From NCBI RefSeq assembly GCF_035222275.1, contig NW_026946359.1:3038001-3102000 (forward strand): DNA of 64,000 nt. Direction: 5' to 3'. The stretch is from Podospora bellae-mahoneyi. Lineage: Eukaryota > Ascomycota > Sordariomycetes > Sordariales > Podosporaceae. Made by a program: the position numbers and the translations under genes. The notes under the pieces were generated by a model that was given only the letters and a program-made list of their open reading frames with translations, ran no database searches and was not told the DNA's origin. Shown one piece after another: positions 25,943-37,222 of the stretch. The stretch's first letter is position 1; each line of letters opens with the position of its first letter.

Positions 25943-26340
25943 TCAGAACGTCGTATCAACACCACCGACAACAACCCCGCGCCCCAGTGCAACCTCAACA
26001 AACAACAGAGGGGCAATCTCAACCTCATACGGCACAGACAAAAGCCAGCGGCTCAGCATGAAAAACACCCAAAGAAAGGAGATGATGATGTTCAATACAT
26101 AAACACCGAATGTATATCCCCACCGACCACCAAGTTGTTTTCTCTGGGGCGACGGCCACGCCAACGTCCAATACCACAGAGAGGAGGGGGGGTGTATATG
26201 CCACCAGACTCTTCCCATTCACATCAATTCCATCCCACCACCACCACCACCACCACCATCGCTTCCAAAACTTACATCCCATTACTACCCATAATAAACT
26301 CAAAAGTCAAAACACCAACCAGAGCTATGACATTGTAGCT
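25943..26340 (-). CDS. possible small membrane protein, exon structure unresolved
   Basis: Two hydrophobic stretches lie in compatible order on the minus strand. The first (about 26340-26285) reads SYNVIALVGVLTFEFIMG and ends at a good donor AT|GTAAGT. The second (about 26120-25943) reads GYTFGVYVLNIIISFLWV and then FFMLSRWLL, ending in VVVGGVDTTF and a stop. Both look like transmembrane helices. The acceptor between them is ambiguous and no start codon is identified, so this may be the 3' part of a small gene with an upstream exon near 26400-26540. No family is recognised. Confidence 0.3.
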
Positions 26341-26763
26341 GCAAGCCTTCAACCGGAGAGCCCAAAGCCCAAAAGCCCTTGACCACTCCCCATCATCCTC
26401 GCACCGCTATGACCCCTGCCAAGCACACCGGCTTCTCCCCCCAGCTCAAAACACCAACAACCAGCCGGTAGGGTCTTGCGTGTGTCGCAGGTTTTGTGGG
26501 GGAATCCTTGTTGATAAACTTCCATCGTGATCGGGATAGCGTCTCAGATTGGGTAACCATTAGACCAGTGGCGTGCCCAAGTACCCCAGACTAGAACGCT
26601 TCCAGTTCTCTCTGTCCTAGTATGCAGCGGTATGGGCAGAAAAGTCACGCAACTTTTGAATATACCGTCAAAAAAACATAGGCTGTCTAATATCCCGCTA
26701 ATAGCCATCCCAACCAACTTTTTCAATATGATTTTTGTTTCTTCACATCAAGACATCTCGACT

Positions 26764-29161
26764 TTAGTTCTCGACCTTAACCTCCTCCCCCCCCTCTCCC
26801 TCCTTAGCCAGCTGCTCAACCTTCACATCCTCCCCCTTGATCCCCCCCACAACCCTCAACCCCTCCGCCTGCTCAACAATAGCATCCAGCTGCTTCTTCC
26901 TCTCAATCCTCACCTGCACCTCCTTGGTCAAGTTCTTCAAATCAATCAGCTCTCCCTCCTTCAGCGGGTGATCCTCCGGCAGACCCATCTCCTTGATCTT
27001 GATCTTGCCCTGAGCCAGCTCGTCCTCTCCCAGAATAAGCGCAAACGGCACACCATTCGCCTCGGCAGCCTTGAACTGGTTTTGGAGCTTGGGCTTGACC
27101 TTGTAGAGGAACTCGGCCTGATTGAAAATGTTAGTCTGCGGCGACGGTGATAGACATTGTTAGTAAGAGTGGTGGTAATCTTACCTTGATGTTAGCGTCC
27201 CACAAACGGGCCGCAATCTCACTTCTCTCCTTCAGTAAACCAGTAAAGTCCTTGCCGCCACCAAAGGCCATGACGAAGACATCAACCTCGTTTTTCCTCT
27301 CCTTCTTGGCCTGGTTCGCCCTCATGATGGAGAAGATACGGTCGATACCGAAGCTGATACCCACGCAAGGGACCTGGGTTTTGCCAGAGAACATACCAAC
27401 GAGGTTGTCGTATCTTCCACCAGCAGCGACGGAGCCAATGCCTACTGTCGGGTCATCAGAGCGATCCTCATCTTCCCCAGCCTTGCCCTTTTTCTTCTTG
27501 GATTTTTCCGCCGAGGCATCAGCAGAAGCAGCAGAAACCTTGGGGGCTGACCCCTCGGTGACAACCTCATAGATAACTCCAGTGTAGTAGTCCAGACCTC
27601 TGGCTAGTGAGAGATCGAACGAGACACTGTGGCCGGCGTTGAAGGCGTCGAGGTAGGTGAAGAGGAGATCCATGTCGGCGAAACCTTGTTGCATCGAGGG
27701 GTTGGCGGCCAGCTCCTCGTCCTTTTGCAGCTGCTCGAGCAGGTCCCGCTTGCCCTTGAGCACGACGTACTTTCCGATCTTGTCGGCAATCTCTGGCGCA
27801 AGTCCCTTCTCCTCGACCATCTCCTTGCGGACATCCTCCCATGGCATCTTGTCAAGCTTGTCGACGGCGGACGAGATGGGGCGGATGGAGGCCTCGGGAA
27901 CACCACAGACCTGGAAGATGCCATCAAGAATCTTGCGTGAGTTGAGCTTGATGGTGTACTTTCCTTGCCAGCCAAGGCCCTCGAAGACTTCGTTGATGAT
28001 TCTGATCTGCTTGCGTGTTAGCAGTGGTCAGCCAGTAATGGCGATGAATACGCACGATCTCGGCGTCTGGGATCATTGGGTCGTAGAGTCCAGCAATATC
28101 GAAACTGTAAATCAGTTAGTGCTTCCTCAGACGATTCTTGATAGTCTGTAATCTCCATCGCCCACGTACTCGCATTGATACTAGGACTATGTTAGCCTTG
28201 CAGTTTTCAGGCAGTGAAAAGGGGCCGACTTACAAACTCTCTCATACGGCCCTTCTTGACCGCAGGCTGGTCTCTTCGGTAGACCTTCGCAATGTGATAA
28301 CGCTTGATCTGTGAAATGTCCTTGTTCATCGCCAGGAACCGAGCGAACGGGACGGTCAAGTCGTATCTCAAACTGCAGAGCTCGCCGCCCTGATCGGCAA
28401 GGTCATACTGCAGTATATCTCGTGTTAGTTATGCCTTGTTCCCTAATGAGACATGAGGTGAGGCTGACGAACAATGAGCTTGCTATCCTCTCCATATTTC
28501 CCTGTTGGATGCGGTTTCCTAGTCAGTCATAGATCCTCGGTTTCTGTCATCGATATCGCCGTTTCGTACCGGCAAGAATCTCTAGGGATAATTGTTAGTC
28601 AATGCGCCAGCGCCCATGTCAACAAGGCTCGCATACCCTTCAACTCAAAAACAGGAGTGTCGATTGTTACACCGCCGTGGCGCTCTTTTGCACAGTCAGC
28701 CCTTTCTCTTGTCCTTGGCATGCTTGTTCGTCCATTACATACTGAAGACGTTGGTGATGGTGTTGAAGATCTTCTCCCTCAGGACCATGTCCGCGCCGGA
28801 CCCTGCAGAAGCGCATTAGTATAAGCCAATATCGAGAAAGATACTCGGCCGAGTTCGAGATTGACGCACAGTCTCTGGTGCCCTTAGGGGTCCTATCATG
28901 GCATTGATTAGCTCACATGTTCAGGGTCGAGGATGTAGCACCAGAAAAAGCATAGGAGGTGCCGTACTTGATCTCGAACTTGGGGGCCTTTGGCGCCATG
29001 TCTTCGATAGCGGGGTTGATGTCCTGGGGTCTCGGTGACGAGATGTGGAAGCACCGTCTGGAAGCGGGAGCGGAGAGGCAGGTTGGGCGGAAGGTCAATG
29101 TCGGGGCCAGTCGTCGTGATGGTCGAACAGACCGGATGGCAAGTATCCACGAGCTCTGCAT
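26764..29161 (-). CDS. HTS1: histidyl-tRNA synthetase, cytosolic and mitochondrial forms
   Basis: Eleven exons: 29161-28968, 28892-28870, 28802-28743, 28684-28637, 28581-28570, 28501-28473, 28407-28234, 28179-28169, 28104-28056, 28006-27185 and 27135-26764, giving 597 residues from the first ATG. Class II synthetase signatures: [98 protein letters not shown] and [18 protein letters not shown], with a C-terminal anticodon-binding domain. The first 54 residues ([18 protein letters not shown]...) are Arg/Ser-rich with RRCFHISS, a mitochondrial presequence. A second in-frame ATG at 28999 ([11 protein letters not shown]) would give a 543-residue cytosolic form, as known for yeast HTS1. Exons 5 and 8 are only 12 and 11 nt, and intron 3 ends AAAG. 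Confidence 0.95.
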
Positions 29162-31303
29162 TCAAAATGTGCCGGTGGGAATTCGAGCGCTGCGGGGTGA
29201 CTCGATTGTGCCTCGCCTTGTCGCAGGTTGACAGGAAAACCTTCTGCAACAGCTGCAAGGCTGATGCCTGACTAAGAATCCGGAAGCCATCTCATTGGCT
29301 GTTCCAAATGGATGTGAAGCAAGAGCGGGCGCCGGGACGTATTAGCGGCTGTCAATTGGTGCCCGGCTTTTGGAGAAAGTCCCACTTGGAAAATAACCCC
29401 GCCATATTTTTCCTTTGCCATATAAAACGACTTTGACAAGATATTGAGATGAAGATTTCCTCCAAGATGCCCGCTTGATTGTGCGCATCCAATTGTATAT
29501 TCTCAATTTACTCGCTAACACGGACTTGTTTGCCCTAGAAGACCTCTTCCAGGAGGGACTCTTGAGAAGCCCATACCTTTCAAGACTCTACAAGACTCTA
29601 CAAGACTCCAGACGACTCACACCACGATCCCCACATCCTCATACCTGCCACCACTTTCTCATCATATTCGGTCCTGATTCTCAGACTGGGAATAAACTTC
29701 AGGAACGTCAGAAAAGAAACCGGCTCCGATCTAGCAAACGTTCCGTAGCCGCCGCTAATGACAGGTCTACTGAACACAGTTGTGCTTCTAGGACTCAGCA
29801 TATTCAGAACCGACATGTACGAGGGACAATCACCGCCACATCGAGATGGCGGTCAACATAACAGTATGAGGCTCTGCTGTAGAACGTATACTCGGTTCCA
29901 TCGGATATCTTTGGTCGTCGAGGTGACTCTACTAACAAGTTACACAGTGACTCTACTGCTCAACTAAGTTGAGAGTGTGTGATTCATTTTCGCGGCCACT
30001 GTATCCTGGACCGACCCAAGGGATTATAAGGTTTCGGTAGCCGCATCCGATGTTGGACAAGTTGACATCGTCTGAACGGACTTTTACCCCTTCTGTCAAA
30101 AGATGAAGAGAAGTGTCGAGTTAAAGATCGCCCTGTGCACCGCCAGATCGCATCCCGTGACAGTGGGATTTATACTGCAGAAGAGCACCACCACTGGACT
30201 GGTTCCCGTATTTCGCAATTGACTCAGCAGTCCGCCGCCGCCTCTGCATCGGTCTGGAACAGCCAATCTCCTCCATGTTTGAACCACCTTTTTTAATTTT
30301 TTTTTAGGTGAATCCTTGCAGTGGATCTGAAAGTGCCGGAGAAGGCTTGCCAAAAGAGGCTCGTCGCCAAAAACCCCTGGAATACGGTGGATACGGCATA
30401 GACGGTCCGGTATACAATGGACAACACCGACTTTTATGGCGGTAGATGGTATCTACAAACTGTTGATGTTGCACTGTTGAGTATATCCGAGTCTTGTCCG
30501 ATCTCGACAAAATCCATGGGGTTTTCGATCGCATTCTGGACATCGAATTGCGGGGAGAAATCGGGGTAAGACGGCTGAAAGTCCAGACTGACACACTGGC
30601 AGCGTGGTAGCAACCGCTTAATCGCCCGGAGACGGGCGCCGTAAGCATGGCGCGAACGGGGGTGACAGGGGAACGAATGCTGCCTCTTGGCATCAAGAGC
30701 TGGGATGATGGATAGTGGCCAAGAAGCCAAGGGGACCTGGGCTTGCTTCTGGCCTGCTTCGTTTGCTCTTTTGAAAGTTCCCATCTGGACCGACACGAAG
30801 TTCAAAACAGAGGCCTGCGCTCCCTTCGAGGCAGCAATAGCGCTTGATTAGAACGCCTTGCTGACAACCTTGCGACGACTTACCCCTTACGCAATTCCTC
30901 GTTGCTCAGGCTCTCACTTACGTACGCGTGTGGATCCAGTCCTACAAACAATTCCTTGTCGCTCATTCGTTTGTTCCCCAAAGCTGCCACAGCAGGAGCT
31001 CCGATACAACGCAGGCAGTCAATATACCTCCCTTGAGCACTCGGGCTTCAGATCTGTTCGTTTTCCGTATCTTCTAGGACCAAGCTTGTTGTGTCCTTTA
31101 CCCGCATAGGACCTACAGAGTCTTTGACAGATATCTGCTTAACACTTATAAGGCACAGCCTCTCTCTTGTTGTTTGTTTCCCTTTTGGACGACATCAAGA
31201 ACAACACGCGGCTCCACAAAGCCCCTTACCCCTTTTCTGACCACCCCAATGCTCTCTTGATTGGTATTAGCCAGTCCAAACCTCTTCTCATAGTCCATTC
31301 AAA
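29162..31303. other. divergent promoter region between HisRS and the ABC transporter
   Basis: Contains promoters for both flanking genes and a three-copy 10-nt tandem repeat at 29581-29609. Several frames of 70-130 residues exist (for example minus strand 30434-30805), but none has a recognisable domain. The last about 150 bases before 31304 are C/T-rich and end AAAATGG, a normal leader. Confidence 0.55.
29581..29609. repeat. 10-nt tandem repeat CAAGACTCTA, three copies
   Basis: Three near-perfect copies in the divergent intergenic region; the third copy ends CC in place of TA. Confidence 0.85.
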
Positions 31304-34300
31304 ATGGCAAGTGAGGTAGAGAGTATAGGGAAATCAGATCCCACCCAAGTTTCTGAAAACAACAAACCGGACTCTCTCGATCATGCCACCAACGAAAAGA
31401 ACGATGCGCCTGCTGTGACACCACCACCCAAGGACCCTCAGGCGCGCCCTGAAAGAGAGGCTACTTTCAAGGACTACCTACGGGTCTTCACCTATGCGAC
31501 AAAATGGGACTTTGCCATGATGGTGGCCGCTGGCGTGGCTAGTATCGGCGCTGGTACCACGATGCCGCTCATGAACATTGTCTTTGGAAGACTGATTGGC
31601 GACTTTAACAACTACTTCACCCCCGCTGCTCAGTCACAGTCGGATTTCGAGGCACAAACCAACAAGATGGCGCTGTACATCTTTGGTCTGTTCATCGCCC
31701 GCTTCGGCCTCAACTACATCAACAAGTTCTGCTTCCGTCTCATCGGTATCCGCATGTCTGCCGCTATCAGATTGCATTACATGAGATCTCTCTTTGGCCA
31801 AACGATTCATGTGCTTGACTCGATGCCCTCTGGAGCCGCAGCCAGCACCATCACCGGAACATCCAACACGCTGCAGCTCGGTATCTCAGAGAAGCTGGGC
31901 ACCTTCCTCGAGTTTTCTTCCACCATCACCACCGCCATCATCGTCGCTTTTACTTACGATTGGGCCCTCGCTCTCGTTACATCCTCCGTCATTCTATTCA
32001 TTGCTTTGGTCATCGGCACCATGCTCCCTTTTATTCTCAAAGGTCAAACAAGGCTCACCAAGGCCGAGGCAAAGGGCACATCTGTCGCGACAGAGTCCTT
32101 CAGCGCCATCAGAATGATCAGTTCCTGCGGCGCAGAGTCTCGCATGGCGAAGAAGTACGCCGAATGGGTCAAGAAGGCGAGACAAGCCGCCCAGTTTTCC
32201 TCTCCCTTCTTCTCGATCCAGTTTGGCGGCATATTCTTTGGCCTGTACGGTTCTTTTGCTTTGGCTTTCTGGTACGGGATGAAGTCTGTGGTGGAGGGAC
32301 GGATCGACAACATTGGGACGATCATCATTGTGCTCACATCTGTGATGATGATGGTCATCTCTCTCGAGCGCATCTCCACCCCGCTTATTGCGGTTTCAAA
32401 GGCTATGGTTGCTGCTGCCGAGTTTTTTGCTGTTATCGATGCGCCAAAGCCGAAGATGGGAACGCTCAAGGAGCCGGATGTGACTGCGGATCAGGATATT
32501 GTTTTTGAGGACGTGGTGTTTGCTTACCCGAGTCGGCCGTCAAAAAAGGTGCTGGATGGGCTTAACTTGAGGATTGCGGCGAATATGAACACGGCTATTG
32601 TTGGGCCTTCGGGGTCGGGGAAGAGCACGATTGTGGGGCTGATTGAGGGGTGGTATACGCTTCATGATCAGTATGTTATTGCCAAGGCTGTGGCGAAGGA
32701 TCCGGCGAAGGAGAAGAAGGAGAAGGAGAAGGAGAAGAAGAGGAAGGAGGGGAAGGTTGTTGAGAAGAGTGAGGATGAGGAGGAGGATGAACCGGCGCCT
32801 ATTGATGCTGAGGATGTTGGTCCTCCTGTTGAGCTGAGCGGGAGTATTTCGACTTGCGGGAAGGAGTTGGGGGATATTGACATCAAGTGGTGGAGATCGC
32901 AGATTGGTCTTGTTCAGCAGGAGCCCTTCCTGTTCAATAATACCATCTTTGAAAATGTCGCTACTGGGCTTATTGGGACTGAGCATGAGAATGCGTCCAA
33001 GGAAGAGAAGATGAAGTTGGTCAAGGAGGCTTGTGCTGAGAGTTTTGCTGACGAGTTTATCGACCGGTTGCCGGATGGTTATGAGACCCAGGTTGGAGAT
33101 TCCGGTGCCAAGTTGAGCGGTGGGCAGAGACAGCGCATTGCTATTGCCCGGAGTATCATCAAGAAGCCCAAGATTCTGATTCTGGACGAGGCTACCTCTG
33201 CCATTGATGTTCGCGGAGAGCGCATCGTTCAGGCTGCGCTCGAGAGAGCCTCCAAGGGCCGCACCACCATCACTATTGCCCATCGGCTGTCTACCATCAA
33301 GAACGCAGATCGCATTGTTGTCTTGCAGAACGGAAAGGTCGCTGAAGAAGGTACCCATGACGGTCTTCTTGCCAACGAGCTCGGTGTCTACTACGGTCTT
33401 GTTCACGCCCAGAAGCTGTCGCTTGGTGAGGACACTGGCGAGGATAACCTCCAGGAGGAAGATATCGCTGCCGTTCTGACGAGGGAGAAGAGCGCCGCAA
33501 TCTCAGAAAAGGACGGCACCAAGAAGAGTGTTCCCGTTTGGAAGGATCGCAACCTCATCAATGGTTTTGGCAAGCTCCTGTCAGAGCAGAAGAGCAGGTT
33601 TCCCTTCTACATCATCGCCCTCATCGGTGCCATGGGAGCGGCCTCTGCTATTCCCATTCAAGCTTACCTCTTCGCTCAAGTCGTCGGCGTCTTCCAAGAC
33701 CCCCTCAATCTGCTGGAAGGAGCCACATTCTGGTCCAAGATGTGGGCTGCCCTCGCTGCCGGCGTGGGCTTCAGCTACTTCCTCACAACCTACGTCTCAA
33801 CCAGCGTCGAAGGCTTCATCTCGGCTGCTTACAAGCAAGAGTACTTTGAATCAATCCTCTTCCAACCCACATCCTACTTTGACAAAGACGACAATGCCAC
33901 TGGCCAGCTCACCGCCCGGTTATCGTCTGACCCTCAGGCCTTGAAAGAAATGCTCGGCATCAACATCATGATGATGCTCATCGGCGTCTTCTCCCTGATC
34001 GGCGCCCTTGCCATCTCCTTCGCTTTTGGCTGGAAACTCGCCCTGGTAGCCACCTGCGTCACCGTCCCTATGGGTTTGCTGGCGGGGTACTACCGCATCC
34101 GTTACGAGCTCCAATTCAACGCCATGAACGAAGCCGTCTTCCAGGAGTCGTCCAAGTTTGGCGCCGAGTCCATTTCCGCCTTCCGCACTGTCAGTGCTCT
34201 CGTCATGGAAGACAGCATCTGCAACCGGTATTCCAACCTCCTCAACGGGCACGTAACCGGCGCGTACAAAAAGGCTCGCTGGACAACCTTCATCTTTGCC

Positions 34301-35362
34301 TATGCTGACTCTGTCGGGCTGGGCTGCACCGCTCTCATCCTCTGGTACGGCGGCCGTCTCCTCGCCGCAAGGGAATACGACGTCATCGCCTTTTTGGTTA
34401 CCTACATGGCCATGATCCAGGGTGCTGAGTCGGCCGGTCAGTGGCTTTCCTTCGGACCCAACGCTGCGCAGGCTGCTGCTGCGGCGAACAGGATTTTGCA
34501 GGCGAGGGATAGCAAGATTAAGGATTCCATCTCCGCGGCGGAGCAGATTCCCGACACGGAGGGGGGAATTGCTATTGAGTTGAGGGATGTTTTCTTCAAG
34601 TATCCCACGAGAGACGTTTCCATCTTTCGGGGTTTGAACATCACGATTGAGAAGGGCCAGTTTGCCGCTCTTGTTGGTGCGTCTGGGTCGGGGAAGACGT
34701 CGATTGTTTCGTTGCTGGAGCGGTTTTATGATGTGGATAAGGGGCAGATTTTGTTTAACGGGAAGGATATCTCCGAGGTTAATGTTTTTGAGTACCGGAA
34801 GTTGTTGTCGCTTGTGGCGCAGGAGCCGTCGCTTTTCCACGGGACGATTAGGGAGAATATTCTCCTGGGTGTGGACCCGGAACAGGTCAGTGAGGAGGAG
34901 CTGCATAATTGCTGCAAGGACGCGAGTATACATGAGTTCATTATGAGTTTGCCTGAGGGGTATAACACGAATATTGGGAGCAGGGGTGTTAGTCTGTCGG
35001 GAGGGCAGAAGCAGAGGTTGAGTATCGCGAGGGCGTTGATTAGGAATCCGAGGGTGTTGTTGTTGGATGAGGCGACTAGTTCGTTGGATTCGGAGAGCGA
35101 GAAGTTGGTCCAGAAGGCGTTTGAGAGGGTTGCCAAGGGGAGGACGACGGTGGCGGTGGCGCATCGGTTGGCGACGATTCAGGGGGCGGATGTGATTTAT
35201 GTGTTGGGAGAGGGGAAGGTGTTGGAGAAGGGGAATCACAATGAGTTGTTGAGGAAGAAGGGGGTTTATTGGCATATGGTGAGTCTACCTTGCTTCTGAA
35301 GACATGTGTTTGGGGTATGCTAACACGATGAACAGTGCCATAATCAGGCTTTAGACCGTTAG
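31304..35362 (+). CDS. full-length ABCB (MDR/Ste6-like) transporter
   Basis: Exons 31304-35278 and 35336-35362 give 1333 residues in the order TMD1-NBD1-TMD2-NBD2. NBD1: Walker A GPSGSGKST at 434-442, LSGGQRQR near 604, Walker B ILILDEATSA near 624, H-loop AHRLST. NBD2: Walker A GASGSGKTS near 1125, LSGGQKQR near 1231, VLLLDEATSS, AHRLAT. Both ATP sites look intact. It should be an ATP-driven exporter of lipids, peptides or hydrophobic compounds at the plasma or vacuolar membrane; substrate unknown. Between Walker A and the Q-loop of NBD1 sits a roughly 60-residue insertion, mostly Lys/Glu (about 465-510). The last intron (57 nt, GTGAGT, branch GCTAAC) adds a terminal exon of only eight residues plus stop; without splicing the protein ends MVSLPCF. 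Confidence 0.95.
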
Positions 35363-36086
35363 AGATTTCGATTCTTGTTCATGACTTGACAATATGGGGG
35401 GGTTTGAGGTGGTTTTTTCTTGGATATACTTTTTTTTCTTCTTTTTCCTTTTTTTTTTTTTTTTCGGGATTGGGCTTTGAGGTCGACATACATCCAACTC
35501 ATTCTTATATAGCAAGCGAGCGAGCGCGCATCTTGTTTTTATAAATATTCCACACATATAAAAGATATTCTTTTGGCCAAGATGGTGTGCCACTTTCATG
35601 CCAAGTGCGTCCATTGAGGTTTGCTTGTCGGTATTGAAAGTTCATGAAGAATTAACCATCCTGATCAACTAATTAGTTTCAACAACTTTCTTCATTTCAG
35701 TCTTCAATGTAAGTTTACTACTTTAGTCCATCAACTGCCAAACCCTCATTTACGTCACTTTTCGCACCGGTATAGTCGCGGCAACCCCCCACCTTAAGCT
35801 CAAACAAGCTCTTATCTCTCGCCAGCTTCCCCTCCATGGTGTCCTCGGAGAAAGCGATATCCTGCCGGCAGAGATCGCTACCACAACCGACAGGTCTCAT
35901 TGGACCCTGATGTAAGTGCTGAAGATAAAGGCAGAGGAGCAGAACAGGATTGCTGCATTTCCGCTGAGGGTTATAAGGCCTGGAACCTTTTTACCTGAGC
36001 TATATACAGACTGCCTCTCCCAGGCTCTTCTATTTCCAATTGCCTTCTTGATTTGTTTTTGTTTTTGTAAAGTTTACATCAGCGCC
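35363..36086. other. intergenic between ABC transporter and SDR
   Basis: The left half is a T-rich 3' UTR with long T-runs at about 35430-35465. The right half leads into the SDR start. No gene seen. Confidence 0.65.
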
Positions 36087-37222
36087 ATGGACTCGACAGA
36101 CGAATTCAGCCCCTATCGTGAGGATGGAAAGCTTGTATGTTCCTCCTCCCTTTCTTTTGTTCATTGAACGTGGAATATGACCTCGGAAACTAATCAGATC
36201 ACCAACAAAAGTACGGCTTCGTCTGCGTAGTAACCGGCGCCTCCCACCCCATAGGACAAGCCATCATCCAAGAGTTAGCCGGTAAGCAAAATATCCCTCT
36301 CAATATTCCTATCAGATAATCCACAACCATGTACTAACCACTCTTTCTCCATCCCCAGCCCACGGAGCGGCAGCCATCTACGGTAACTCCCCCCCTTTCC
36401 CCCCCCCTTTCTCCCGATAACTAACCCCCGTACCTAGCATGCGACCACCCCCCTTCCTCTAACACCACCACAACCGCCCAATCCACCTCCCTCCCCTCCC
36501 CTTCCCCCTCCCACCACCTCACAAAGATAATCCCTTACCCCACCTCCCCTCCCTCCCCAGCAATAGAACACGAAACCCTCGCCCTAATCGACGAGATCCT
36601 CGCCTCCTTCGGCCGCCTAGACATCTGGATCTGCTCTCCCATCCCCCTCCCCTCCTCCCCCCCGCCCTCAATCTTTTCCACTACAACCCCCATTTTACAC
36701 TCCCTCTTCGAAACCCACGCCCTCGGCCCATTCTTCGCGTTGAAGCACGCCCCCGCAGCAATGGGCAAGTTATCACCCCAAAAGGGGGGCTACCCGAACG
36801 CTGTGAGGAAAACGCAAAAATACGGGAGTATCATCACTGTTATTGGTGGTGAAGGGGAAAAGGGAGGCGGGGTGGAGTACGAGATGGTACGGGGTGCGGT
36901 TTTGGGGGTTGTGAAAGGGGGGGTTGGGGTGCTGAAGGGGACGGGGGTGAGGGGGAACGCGGTTTGCGTTGGTTTTGTCGGGGAAGGGGGGGAGGAGAGG
37001 GATGATGTGCCGCTTGGGAGGGCTGCGAAACCTAGGGAGATCGCGAGGGTGGTTGGGTTTCTCGCGAGTGGGTTTTCGAGTTATGTCACGGGGGCCAGTT
37101 TGGTTGTTGATGGGGGGGTTAGGTGGGTTGCTCTCTTTGATGTTGTTGTGGTGGTGAGCGTGACTGGGATGGCTAACAAAGTGAGATATAGTGCTATGGG
37201 TCCGAATATTGTTCCCATTTAA
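36087..37222 (+). CDS. atypical short-chain dehydrogenase/reductase
   Basis: Four exons, 36087-36134, 36212-36281, 36359-36382 and 36438-37222, give 308 residues. The Rossmann cofactor motif is VVTGASHPIGQAII followed by LAAHGAAAIYACD; FGRLDIWICS is a good match to the strand-4 motif; and the C-terminus carries GRAAKPREIARVVGFLAS and YVTGASLVVDGG, as in classical SDRs. In the active-site position the usual YxxxK reads YEMVR, so the catalytic Lys is Arg. Residues about 55-80 are a Ser/Thr/Pro-rich insertion. The protein may be a reductase of altered activity or a pseudo-enzyme. Intron 1 is uncertain: GTATGT with an AAAAG acceptor, or GTTCCT (36139) with CAG (36197), which would give KLVYHQQKYGFV. 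Substrate unknown. Codons switch from C-ending to G-ending half-way through. Confidence 0.75.

Larger units (their letters stand above)
23914..26763. other. 2.8 kb intergenic region
   Basis: Between the start of the unknown minus-strand gene and the stop of HisRS. It contains two 10-nt direct repeats (TTGACCAGAG) near 24530-24549, an (ATCTC)n tract at 25616-25642, a CCA/CAC tract near 26236-26260, and a possible small membrane-protein gene on the minus strand at about 25943-26340, listed separately. A plus-strand 247-residue frame at 25595-26338 is His/Ser/Pro-rich and looks like an antisense shadow. Confidence 0.45.

Noticed and set aside
25595-26338. 247-residue plus-strand frame
   Set aside because: His/Ser/Pro/Thr-rich without domains; composition is that of an antisense or UTR frame with repeats.
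33920-35275. 451-residue minus-strand frame opposite the ABC transporter
   Set aside because: Low-complexity Pro/Arg/Leu translation, antisense to NBD2 and TMD2; a codon-bias shadow.
31304-37222. ABC transporter plus SDR as the edge of a secondary-metabolite cluster
   Set aside because: No backbone synthase, regulator or tailoring set nearby; neighbours are HisRS and ATP synthase.
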